A stretch of DNA of 24,999 nt, from the IMG/VR virus record IMGVR_UViG_3300025674_000358, positions 1 through 24,999 of that record. One strand, 5' to 3'. Positions within the stretch are counted from its first letter, which is position 1, and each line of letters opens with the position of its first letter. Below, piece after piece: positions 1 to 5,669 of the stretch. The position numbers were made by a program, and so were the translations under genes. This DNA comes from a virus. The notes under the pieces are model-generated. The model saw only the letters and a program-made list of their open reading frames with translations, was not told the DNA's origin and did no database searches.

Positions 1-18
1 CCGGTGACGGGTAACCTA

Positions 19-45
19 CCCTACCCAGTACCCCCGTACCACCCC
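19..45 (-). other. Putative G-quadruplex motif downstream of the methyltransferase
   Basis: On the minus strand this stretch has four G-runs of 4, 5, 3 and 3 bases separated by loops of 6, 4 and 2 bases, which fits the usual G3+N1-7 pattern. It lies about 50 bases past the methyltransferase stop. The first 93 bases of the window otherwise hold no convincing gene. The motif could affect transcript ends, or be a chance result of a G/C-skewed stretch. Confidence 0.4.
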
Positions 46-93
46 TACCTCTAACGCCTCACCACCAGCCTTACAGGCGCTCTCACAGCATAT

Positions 94-756
94 TTATCCT
101 ACCTTGTCTGGCCCCTCCAAGTGCTTGGACCACCCCCCATTCTCTGCCATTTTTTTCTTCTGGATCACCACCTCAATGGCGCACTCAGCGGTTGGCGTCA
201 TGGTCTGGTCAAACTCTGGTTGGAAGTGCTTGAAAACCTCTGGGTTCCTGTAGAAATCCTTGACCAATGTGATCCTCTCTATGCTTACCACATTGGATAC
301 CCTTATCAATAGATCAATTATATTTATGGATACTGGCGACCAACTCTTGGCCTTGTGGATCGTGAACGTGTGCTTGTGGTCTGCGTTCCACCTGCTAGGG
401 AACACCCCTCCCTCGTACATGTCCTCGTCTGGCACAGTGATGACCAAGTACCCGCCTTCCTTGACTATCCTGATCCAGTTAAGCAGGGCCTCCCTCGGAT
501 CATTGATATGCTCAAGGCAATGGCTCGATACTAGGAAGTCGTAGGTATTATCCTCAACCCCCTCCATGAACTGTGCATCCCCATCCCCACGATCCAAGTC
601 CCACACCCTAGCCGAGGTCATCAAGGGAAACACCCTGACGTACTGACTTATCGGATCTGGTCCTCCCCCTACATCAATCCCATCCCCCACAAGATACCTG
701 CTGTGAAAGGCGCCGTCGTTGAACCTGCGCTTGGTTGCCTTGCTCTGTTCATGCAT
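94..756 (-). CDS. SAM-dependent methyltransferase (class I, Methyltransf_11-like)
   Basis: The 220-residue product has the class I Rossmann methyltransferase layout. Motif I is GIDVGGGPDP at about residues 26-35, an acidic post-I segment (DLD) lies near residue 53, DFLVSSHCLEH sits at about 73-83, and a KEGGYLVITVPDED strand follows at about 99-112. These bind S-adenosylmethionine; the acceptor cannot be told. It lacks the NPPY/DPPY motif of adenine or N4-cytosine DNA methyltransferases and the PC motif of C5 enzymes, so a small-molecule, glycan or protein acceptor is likelier than DNA. The ATG overlaps the upstream stop by one base (TAATG), so translation is probably coupled. It is the last gene of the left minus-strand operon. 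Confidence 0.8.
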   Translation of the reverse strand: MHEQSKATKRRFNDGAFHSRYLVGDGIDVGGGPDPISQYVRVFPLMTSARVWDLDRGDGDAQFMEGVEDNTYDFLVSSHCLEHINDPREALLNWIRIVKEGGYLVITVPDEDMYEGGVFPSRWNADHKHTFTIHKAKSWSPVSINIIDLLIRVSNVVSIERITLVKDFYRNPEVFKHFQPEFDQTMTPTAECAIEVVIQKKKMAENGGWSKHLEGPDKVG

Positions 757-1274
757 TAGTAAAGCCGCTCCCTGAGTGCGTTATGTAGTTCCCCCTCGTA
801 ATTGGACAGGACGCCTAGCATGTATCGCTCTATCACGTGCTTGCACTCGTCCTTGTAGAACTTCATGGATACGCCCATCTCTTCTGCGATCTCCTTGCTA
901 CTCCTGCTACGCCTGCCTGATCCCCTGCACTTGAAGCACACAATCATCTTCTCTCCCGTGCTTACCCAAGCCTTCCCATTACACGTACCGCACATGGAAT
1001 CTGACAGAGATTCCTGTATAGCAATCAAAGCCATGCCGAACAGCATGTCGTCATCAACATTATCGCTCGCTCTTTTGCGTGATCGGTTAGCCAATTCGTG
1101 AGCCACGTAAAGTATCTGGCTGTCATCGTTGGCGTACTTCAGCCTGAGAAAATTGGACGCTTCCTTTGATACGCCTGCCAGTACATAGCAGACAGTCTCA
1201 GGTCGTATCCTTGGCCTTTTGTTTAGTTGTGTTGTCGGTGTTAGCGAACACAGATCCTCCGCCGATATCATCAT
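756..1274 (-). CDS. Zinc-finger protein with C-terminal helix-turn-helix-like region; candidate Q-like antiterminator
   Basis: The 172-residue product has two CxxC pairs (C95/C98 as CGTCNG, C113/C116 as CFKCRGSG), spaced like the DnaJ or lambda Q-type zinc finger. After it comes an HTH-like segment (SSKEIAEEMGVSMKFYKDE, about 126-144). A CxxCxG finger followed by a short HTH is typical of phage late antiterminators of the Q/Antiterm group, but I see no overall match strong enough to name it. The start at 1274 has an AAGGAG Shine-Dalgarno 12 bases upstream and makes an unusual 77-base overlap with the nuclease gene. A second ATG follows immediately, and no good later start exists. A DnaJ-type chaperone cofactor or plain DNA-binding protein is an alternative. 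Confidence 0.6.
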   Translation of the reverse strand: MMISAEDLCSLTPTTQLNKRPRIRPETVCYVLAGVSKEASNFLRLKYANDDSQILYVAHELANRSRKRASDNVDDDMLFGMALIAIQESLSDSMCGTCNGKAWVSTGEKMIVCFKCRGSGRRSRSSKEIAEEMGVSMKFYKDECKHVIERYMLGVLSNYEGELHNALRERLY

Positions 1275-1605
1275 AAGATGTAATGACTCCTTTTTTATTT
1301 ATTATTATGTCCATGAAGCCAACTGCAATCCCTGACTTCACATCTTGAGTCGTAAATCTATAGACAGTCCAACCGTGCATAGCCGCTAGGTTGTACTTCT
1401 CCAAGTCCTTGCTGTACCCCACCCCTCTGGTATGCCTGCCCTTAGAGAACACTCCCCCTTCTACCTCCACGCCAAGTCGAACATCAGTCCAAGCAAAATC
1501 AAAACGAAACCTTCGCCCCGCCAGAAACATGTGCTCACGCTCTGGCTTGGGAAGTCCGATGCCAATACACTGCCTAAGAAATAATTCTTCTCCTTCGCTC
1601 ATCAT
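1198..1605 (-). CDS. Small PD-(D/E)XK-like endonuclease (Vsr/DUF559-like)
   Basis: The 135-residue product has a compact nuclease core: FRFDFAW (D36), then LGVEVEGG (E47, E49), then a basic GRHTRGVGYSKDLEKYN segment (56-72) and a strand GWTVYRFT (78-85). This resembles the Vsr/DUF559 branch of the PD-(D/E)XK fold, with D36 and E47/E49 as likely metal ligands and K66 or K69 nearby. Such proteins are common near phage replication genes and probably cut branched or mismatched DNA; that role is inferred. The ATG overlaps the stop of the primase-helicase gene by four bases. The C-terminal 25 residues, which look low-complexity, are the part encoded in the overlap with the zinc-finger gene. Confidence 0.7.
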   Translation of the reverse strand: MMSEGEELFLRQCIGIGLPKPEREHMFLAGRRFRFDFAWTDVRLGVEVEGGVFSKGRHTRGVGYSKDLEKYNLAAMHGWTVYRFTTQDVKSGIAVGFMDIIINKKGVITSYDDIGGGSVFANTDNTTKQKAKDTT

Positions 1606-3311
1606 CCTCCTATCTCGTCGTAGTTACCTATCGCTGAGTTGTACCTCAATGAGGCCATGCCCATCGACCCATCTTGTCTGAACCTCTGCTTCTGGATGTG
1701 GATATCCACGATCTTTGAATCAGGGTCAGACAAATCCCTGTATATAACCAACCCCGCATCCGATTTGTTTCTCCAATGCGCTGACCCAGATATGTCCCAC
1801 AAACTGGGCACTGGGTACGATCCTTCCTTGTCTCGATACATCTTGGCAGGGTGGGCTACGATCCACAGATGTATCCCGTACCTTCTGGCGAACTGTCTCG
1901 CCCTCTTCAAACACACCCCGATGTACTCAGTCTCCGAGAAGTCTCCCCTGCTAGTCTCAAGTTCGTTCCAAGGATCGATCACCAACCCCCTGATACCGTA
2001 CCTCCTGACCAATCCCCTCGATGTTTCAAGTATCTTGTCCAACGTCCACTCCGAATCATCCTCTGGCAATATCCAATGGAAGTGTTCCTTTGCCCAGTCC
2101 TTGGCGTACTCCAACTCGTCCTTGGTCATACGCTTGGTCAATCCCTCCCTGAACGGGGCGCCTATAAACTTCTCGATGATCCTGCTCATGTGATCTTCAA
2201 GTGGTTGGTTCTCTGGTGAGAACACGGCGAACCTCCAACCATGACGCTTGGCTATGTTCACCATCATGGCGTCTATCCAGTTCGACTTACCACTGCATGG
2301 TATCCCCGTAACAACAGAGAAACATCCGGGCCTCACAAGGTAGTGCTTGTCCAAACTCTTCCACCCTGTCGATATCCCACGCTCCAATCCGTTTTCGTAT
2401 AACTCAACTAACTTGTCACCAAGGTCGCCTGCCGTGAACGTACCTGCTATGGGGTATGGCTCGGCGTGGTCTATGCACTCCCTCAGCACCCCTTGTCCGT
2501 GGTTGACCAGTACATCATTGGCATCCTTGCAACCTTCAGGCCATGTCACACGACTGCATACTTCCTTGCCCAACCTACGTGCCAGTTCTTCCTGCAATCT
2601 CTGTCCCGCAAGATCGTTGTCCACCGCTATGATGTACGTCCTGCCCTTCTCCACACCATTGATCTTCTCCTCGTTCAGGAAGTCGAACTTGGATGAGTAG
2701 TCCTTAGTCTCTGGCGATGGTGCCCCATCAGGTACGCTGACACAGTTGCGTATCCCTGCCTCATAGAGGGACAGTTTGTCCATCTCTCCCTCCACAAATA
2801 TAACCGTCTTGTCGTTGTCCGATATGTCATCCAAGCCATACAAGATTCTCTCGGCATTGACCTCTGACCTGAACTCCTTGGTGCCCGACCTGTACTTCAC
2901 GTTTACCAACTCGTTGTTCCGATAGTACGGGAATGACAGCGCCATCTTCTCTTCCTCAGACTGTGGCATGTACACCTTCTTCATCCCGATCTTGCAGGCT
3001 ATCGCTGTCTGCTCAGATATTCCCCTATCTTTCAACCACTTAAGCGTGGCCTCTGGCAGTTCACTCTTGGGCAGTGGCTCTGGCTTCCTGAACTCTGGCT
3101 TTCTCCAGTGAAGTCCAAGTGTGTCTCCAGTCCCAGACGCTAGGCTACCGCTCCAACCACAGTGGTGACACAACCACACCCCCTCATCCACGTTTACCGA
3201 TAGGCACTTGGCCCGTTTCTTCTTGCGTTCCTTACTGCACTGTGGACATGTCGTGCTGACCTGACCACTCGTTCTGTTAACTTCAATTCCATATTTAGAA
3301 TAATCACTCAC
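1602..3311 (-). CDS. Primase-helicase (zinc ribbon, Toprim, RecA-fold helicase)
   Basis: The 569-residue product is laid out like T7 gp4 and Twinkle. An N-terminal zinc ribbon (C22, C25, C48, C51) recognises template. A Toprim domain follows with VEGEMD (E174) and AVDNDLAG (D231/D233). The RecA-fold helicase has Walker A GIPCSGKS at 336-343, Walker B LVIDPWNE (D446), a sensor-like WIVAHPAK at 483-490, and an IQKQRFR segment at 539-545. It should act as a hexamer unwinding the fork 5' to 3' and laying primers. All catalytic motifs are present, so it looks functional. It overlaps the initiator gene by four bases (ATGA), an O-P-like arrangement. Low confidence only on whether the primase half is active rather than vestigial. 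Confidence 0.92.
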   Translation of the reverse strand: MSDYSKYGIEVNRTSGQVSTTCPQCSKERKKKRAKCLSVNVDEGVWLCHHCGWSGSLASGTGDTLGLHWRKPEFRKPEPLPKSELPEATLKWLKDRGISEQTAIACKIGMKKVYMPQSEEEKMALSFPYYRNNELVNVKYRSGTKEFRSEVNAERILYGLDDISDNDKTVIFVEGEMDKLSLYEAGIRNCVSVPDGAPSPETKDYSSKFDFLNEEKINGVEKGRTYIIAVDNDLAGQRLQEELARRLGKEVCSRVTWPEGCKDANDVLVNHGQGVLRECIDHAEPYPIAGTFTAGDLGDKLVELYENGLERGISTGWKSLDKHYLVRPGCFSVVTGIPCSGKSNWIDAMMVNIAKRHGWRFAVFSPENQPLEDHMSRIIEKFIGAPFREGLTKRMTKDELEYAKDWAKEHFHWILPEDDSEWTLDKILETSRGLVRRYGIRGLVIDPWNELETSRGDFSETEYIGVCLKRARQFARRYGIHLWIVAHPAKMYRDKEGSYPVPSLWDISGSAHWRNKSDAGLVIYRDLSDPDSKIVDIHIQKQRFRQDGSMGMASLRYNSAIGNYDEIGG

Positions 3312-3877
3312 GCTTGGAATCCTTTTCTTTGCTTCTTGGAGTTGTTAAGTACGCCGTAGATATAAGCCTTTGGATCTGCGGGTTGCTTCAGCATCACAAC
3401 GCCTATCGCCTTGGCGACTTCATGTTCCCCAAACTGCTTGATCAATCTGCCAATCACTGGCCTTGCGTTATCTCCCGCAACCTTATCCCATACAGTCCAG
3501 ATAGTTTCTGGTGCATGGTTCTTTACAGGTTCTATTACAGATTCTATGTCGCTTAATTTGACACCCCCTGTAAACTCAGTTGACACCCCTGTCAAATTAT
3601 TTGACACCTGATTATCGCACATCACCGTGTACACGTTGGATATCTTGGCGCCACCTCCGACTCTGTTATCTACCTTGATGTGTCCTGAGTCTGCTAGTTT
3701 CTTGATAGTCTTGTTCACGGTCTGTCTTGAAAGGCCAGATCGTTTTGCTAGGTATCCCTGCGACGGCCAACATTCTCCTGTCTCGTCGTTGGCATTGTCC
3801 GATAGCAATACCATTATCATCTTCTCTGATGGTGTTAAATCCAGATCAAGCGATCTGAGTATTCTCCTGATGCTCAT
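3308..3877 (-). CDS. Winged-helix replication initiator (lambda O / DnaD-like)
   Basis: The 189-residue product starts with a winged helix of the HTH_36/O N-terminal kind (about 14-85, core WPSQGYLAKRSGLSRQTV). A polar Ser/Thr/Gly/Asn linker (about 89-112) follows, then a helical C-terminus ending AYIYGVLNNSKKQRK, which resembles DnaD/DnaT-type C-termini. I start it at the ATG at 3877 because AGGAGA lies five or six bases upstream; a longer frame to 3952 exists but runs through the promoter region and lacks such a site. It precedes the primase-helicase, as O precedes P in lambda. The linker-coding DNA contains the half-site array described at 3523-3610, which suggests the protein binds its own gene. 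A plain transcription regulator is the alternative. Confidence 0.75.
   Translation of the reverse strand: MSIRRILRSLDLDLTPSEKMIMVLLSDNANDETGECWPSQGYLAKRSGLSRQTVNKTIKKLADSGHIKVDNRVGGGAKISNVYTVMCDNQVSNNLTGVSTEFTGGVKLSDIESVIEPVKNHAPETIWTVWDKVAGDNARPVIGRLIKQFGEHEVAKAIGVVMLKQPADPKAYIYGVLNNSKKQRKGFQA
3523..3546. repeat. AT-rich tandem 12-mer beside the half-site array
   Basis: Two copies of TTACAGRTTCTA sit back to back with one mismatch. On the minus strand they encode the near-repeated IESV-IEPV of the initiator linker. They lie on the 3' side of the iteron-like array in gene direction, the side on which lambda's AT-rich unwinding segment lies. I read them as a possible DNA-unwinding element, by inference only. 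Confidence 0.5.
3557..3610. repeat. Iteron-like array of TTGACA/TGTCAA half-sites inside the initiator gene (candidate origin)
   Basis: Forward half-sites TTGACA begin at 3558, 3580 and 3601. Reverse half-sites begin at 3569 (TGTAAA, imperfect) and 3590 (TGTCAA). The five are spaced 11, 11, 10 and 11 bases, about one helical turn, and alternate in direction. Positions 3580-3595 form TTGACA-cccc-TGTCAA, and 3590-3606 form the perfect 17-base palindrome TGTCAAATTATTTGACA. A weaker half-site TGTCGC at 3547 keeps the same spacing. Lambda-type origins are iteron clusters inside the O gene, so a replication origin is the leading reading; an operator for autoregulation is the alternative. Confidence 0.6.
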
Positions 3878-3904
3878 CAGTTCTCCTGAAAAAAATAAAA
3901 GGGG

Positions 3905-3942
3905 CGCGATATTATCAGTAGCATGCTGTATAATCAACGCCC
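3905..3942 (+). promoter_or_regulatory. Divergent promoter region; perfect -10 for the rightward operon
   Basis: A perfect TATAAT lies at 3929-3934, only eight bases before the ATG at 3943. No good -35 is visible at the usual spacing. On the opposite strand a weaker promoter can be drawn: TTGATT at 3932-3937 and TAATAT at 3909-3914 with a 17-base spacer, or GATAAT at 3911-3916 with 15. A GCATGC palindrome sits between the two -10 elements at 3921-3926 and could be a shared operator. The strong AGGAGA Shine-Dalgarno for the leftward initiator gene lies just outside, near 3883-3888. Confidence 0.45.
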
Positions 3943-4215
3943 ATGAAGTCATGGAAGAACAGGAAGTACATGGAGTGGGTAGCCGAGCACCCTTGTGTTC
4001 ATTGTGGAACTCACCCCGTTCAGGTTCACCATCTCAGGAGTAATGCTCTTGGAGCGGGGATGGGGATGAAGGCACCAGACTACTACACAATACCAGTGTG
4101 TCAGCAGTGCCACAGCGATTGTCATTCATTGGTACACGACAGGGAAACACAATACAGATGGACACTACAGACGATAGGGATGGCGATAGACAATGGAATA
4201 CTAAAGATGTCTTAG
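3943..4215 (+). CDS. HNH-like zinc-binding nuclease of the Ref/DUF968 type
   Basis: The 90-residue product has CVHC (C18/C21), VHHLR (H29/H30), GMGMKAPDYYTIPVC with C53, then QQCHSDCHSLVH (C56, H57, H61). This order of Cys pairs, double His, G-x-KAPD-x3-(I/L)P-x-C-x2-CH is that of Ref-like and DUF968 HNH proteins encoded beside phage recombination genes. They bind or nick DNA with RecA or recombination intermediates. The 3943 start matches the usual N-terminal shape (NRKYMEWVAEHPC) but would give an almost leaderless message from the TATAAT at 3929. A second ATG at 3970 has AGGA five bases upstream and would leave 81 residues. It is the first gene of the rightward operon. Confidence 0.7.
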   Translation: MKSWKNRKYMEWVAEHPCVHCGTHPVQVHHLRSNALGAGMGMKAPDYYTIPVCQQCHSDCHSLVHDRETQYRWTLQTIGMAIDNGILKMS

Positions 4216-4367
4216 TCGCTATCGAGGTCCAGTGTAGCGGCGAGATGGATGAGGAAGTTCCCAAGTCAATAATCATGGAAGAGTTAGATGCGAACCTGTA
4301 TTCCCATTCAACAGAGGTGTATAGGTTAATTGTTAAGACAATAACATTTACTGATAGGCTGAACTAA
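4158..4367 (+). CDS. Small acidic protein, function unknown
   Basis: A 69-residue frame starts inside the HNH gene (58-base overlap) and ends in TAATG, sharing one base with the next start, which suggests translational coupling. The product is acidic, has no membrane segment, and resembles nothing I recognise. The Shine-Dalgarno at this ATG is weak (AGGGAAA about 13 bases upstream). A later in-frame ATG at 4245 would give 40 residues and avoid the overlap. The exact start is uncertain; that something is translated here rests on the coupling and on the otherwise unfilled gap to 4367. Confidence 0.45.
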   Translation: MDTTDDRDGDRQWNTKDVLVAIEVQCSGEMDEEVPKSIIMEELDANLYSHSTEVYRLIVKTITFTDRLN

Positions 4368-4603
4368 TGGATTCAATAGGGAAAGATTCAATAGAGAAAG
4401 CGGAGGCGGCTTTAGAAAGACTGGAGGAAAAGTTTGAGAAGGAAATCTTTCCTAAAATTCTTTTCGTTCACGATATGATGAAGCCGTTCAAGGAATTGCT
4501 TAAAGGCATTTACATTGAAGGAGCGACAGAAGGAATGGTCGAAATCGTTAGAGGATTCGATGAGATAGATGAAGAGATATATAATAAGATCACCCATCAT
4601 TAG
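4367..4603 (+). CDS. Small acidic helical protein, function unknown
   Basis: The 78-residue product is rich in Glu, Lys and Ile/Leu. Its N-terminal half (SIEKAEAALERLEEKFEKEI) has heptad-like spacing and could form a coiled coil. No catalytic motif is visible. It starts one base inside the preceding frame (TAATG) and overlaps the NinB-family gene by 35 bases, so it is embedded in the recombination operon. A role as an accessory or host-takeover protein is possible but not shown by the sequence. Confidence 0.6.
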   Translation: MDSIGKDSIEKAEAALERLEEKFEKEIFPKILFVHDMMKPFKELLKGIYIEGATEGMVEIVRGFDEIDEEIYNKITHH

Positions 4604-4949
4604 GGACAGATGCGCCGAGGCTGTTCAGTCAATAGACCTAGATGGAAAGCAACAAGAGGTCGTCATCAGGGAGCACAAGAACAGCCGTAGCGTAGAGCAA
4701 AACAACTTCTTTCACGCTATGGTTAGGGCCATAGCAGAGAGCACCGGACACTCTGTAGACGAGATAAAAGAGTACGTTTGTCAGGAGTTTTTGGGTGCTG
4801 TAGAATACACGGGCTTGGATGGTAGCCAGAGGACAAGAGTCCGAAGCACATCCGAACTTGCTGTAGATGAGATGACTGCCTTGATCGAAAGAGTAAAGCA
4901 GTTAGCCAATCAACTTGATGTGCGAATGGAGCATATTGAATATGGATGA
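4569..4949 (+). CDS. ninB: NinB-family recombination mediator (lambda Orf-like)
   Basis: The 126-residue product has the NinB/Orf pattern: an N-terminal strand ending IRSP, a basic NSRSVEQNNFFHAMVRAIAE segment (about 38-57) containing the family's R-S-x-(E/D)-Q-N signature, a helix with DEIKEYVCQEFLG, then an ST-S-E-L stretch and a last long helix (about 95-118). In lambda, Orf/NinB binds SSB and single-stranded DNA and helps load annealing protein. Length is close to the lambda protein (about 146). The neighbours are an HNH/Ref-like protein, a RecB-like exonuclease and SSB, which supports a recombination role. The start overlaps the previous gene; the likely Shine-Dalgarno AGAGGA is rather far upstream at 13 bases. 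Confidence 0.75.
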   Translation: MKRYIIRSPIIRDRCAEAVQSIDLDGKQQEVVIREHKNSRSVEQNNFFHAMVRAIAESTGHSVDEIKEYVCQEFLGAVEYTGLDGSQRTRVRSTSELAVDEMTALIERVKQLANQLDVRMEHIEYG

Positions 4950-5049
4950 CGATTACATTACTGAGCAGGATTACTACGCTCAACTTCATTACGAACAGAC
5001 TCTCTTGGAAGAGCAGATGATGCAGGAGGAAGAAGATGCCGACGACTAA
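4942..5049 (+). CDS. 35-residue acidic mini-protein bridging two recombination genes
   Basis: An ATG at 4942 opens a 35-codon frame rich in Asp, Glu, Gln and Tyr, ending TAA at 5047. It overlaps the NinB-family gene by 8 bases and the next gene by 14. The sequence encoding its Glu run near the C-terminus (GAGGAAGAAG) also serves as the Shine-Dalgarno for the gene at 5036, so its translation may mainly couple the two larger genes. No homology is recognised. Confidence 0.4.
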   Translation: MDDDYITEQDYYAQLHYEQTLLEEQMMQEEEDADD

Positions 5050-5443
5050 GAGAGAATTCCTGAACGAGTTGGTAAAAGAAAATGACCTGACACTTGAGGA
5101 AGACATCTTCAAGTTAGAGCGTGGAGGCAGGACTATCCCTATCATCACGAGAACGGGCATTGAAAAGATTCAGTACACCAATGACATCAACGTGGCGTTT
5201 GAGGTGATTGAATCTCAGAGAGACTTCTCGGTTGTGAAGGCTATTGCAACCAAGGGAGATAAGACCATCGAAACCTTTGCATCTGCTTTGTATGGCAAGG
5301 GTAAAGATGGAAACGTAACGACTCTGTACGTGGTGGAAATGGCTGAGAAGAGAGCATTGTCTCGCGCTGTTCTCAAACTATCTGGTGCGTACAAGTATGG
5401 TGTGTATGGACAAGACGAATCGGAGGACTTCAAGAGTGCCTAA
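5036..5443 (+). CDS. Unknown protein, possible phage recombination / ssDNA-annealing associated protein
   Basis: The 135-residue product has no motif I can assign firmly. Its C-terminal half contains VVEMAEKRALSRAVLKLSG (about 101-119) followed by an acidic tail QDESEDFKS. An xEMAEKRAxxRAVLKL helix before an acidic end occurs in several phage single-strand annealing or binding proteins, and its place between NinB and a RecB-like exonuclease is where a Bet-, Erf- or Rad52-like partner would be expected. The protein is short for a full annealing protein, so it may be a divergent or reduced one. The start has a strong AGGAGGAAGAAG region directly upstream. Function is inferred mostly from context. 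Confidence 0.6.
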   Translation: MPTTKREFLNELVKENDLTLEEDIFKLERGGRTIPIITRTGIEKIQYTNDINVAFEVIESQRDFSVVKAIATKGDKTIETFASALYGKGKDGNVTTLYVVEMAEKRALSRAVLKLSGAYKYGVYGQDESEDFKSA

Positions 5444-5669
5444 GAAAATTGAAAAGAAACCCACAGTTACTCGTACTGTTAGCAAGATCAACGAAGAGCA
5501 GAAGAAGTTAGTTCTCTCGTTGATCAACCATTCAAAGGACATCACCAACAGCGTGATGGATGTTGGCTCTGCTATGGTAAGCGATTGCTTGAACGCACAG
5601 GATGCCATGAATGAACTTGCCAAATCTTTTGGATGGAAGCAGGACAGTCCTTGGTCTGACTGGAAATGA
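5436..5669 (+). CDS. Small helical protein, function unknown (GTG start)
   Basis: I place the start at the GTG at 5436 because GGAGG lies nine bases upstream; earlier in-frame starts (5385, 5397, 5406) have no Shine-Dalgarno and overlap the previous gene more. The 77-residue product has a basic N-terminus (PKKIEKKPTVTR) and two predicted helices, with a Trp-rich end (SFGWKQDSPWSDWK). No known domain. It overlaps the following exonuclease gene by four bases (ATGA), so it could be an exonuclease partner. Confidence 0.65.
   Translation: MPKKIEKKPTVTRTVSKINEEQKKLVLSLINHSKDITNSVMDVGSAMVSDCLNAQDAMNELAKSFGWKQDSPWSDWK

Noticed and set aside
1-54. A short plus-strand frame at the left edge (ends at a TAA near 54) as the end of a convergent gene
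   Set aside because: Only 17 codons, Pro/Tyr-rich from a repetitive C-rich stretch, with no coding support.
53-81. An inverted repeat (AACGCCT ... AGGCGCT) as a terminator for the left operon
   Set aside because: One mismatch, a 15-base loop and no T-tract on either side; too weak to call.
94-756. DNA-modifying methyltransferase as the identity of the left-edge gene
   Set aside because: It lacks the target-base motifs of DNA methyltransferases; only the SAM-binding fold can be supported.
1639-2193. A 184-codon open frame on the plus strand inside the primase-helicase gene
   Set aside because: It lies antisense to a gene with complete catalytic motifs, and its product is low in recognisable structure; it is a shadow of that gene.
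3878-3952. An N-terminal extension of the initiator starting at 3952
   Set aside because: It would run through the promoter region and lacks a Shine-Dalgarno, whereas the ATG at 3877 has AGGAGA at ideal spacing and the family-like N-terminus.
4723-5160. A 145-codon minus-strand frame across the NinB-family gene and its neighbour
   Set aside because: Opposite to a tightly coupled operon and made of Leu/Ser-rich sequence typical of antisense frames.
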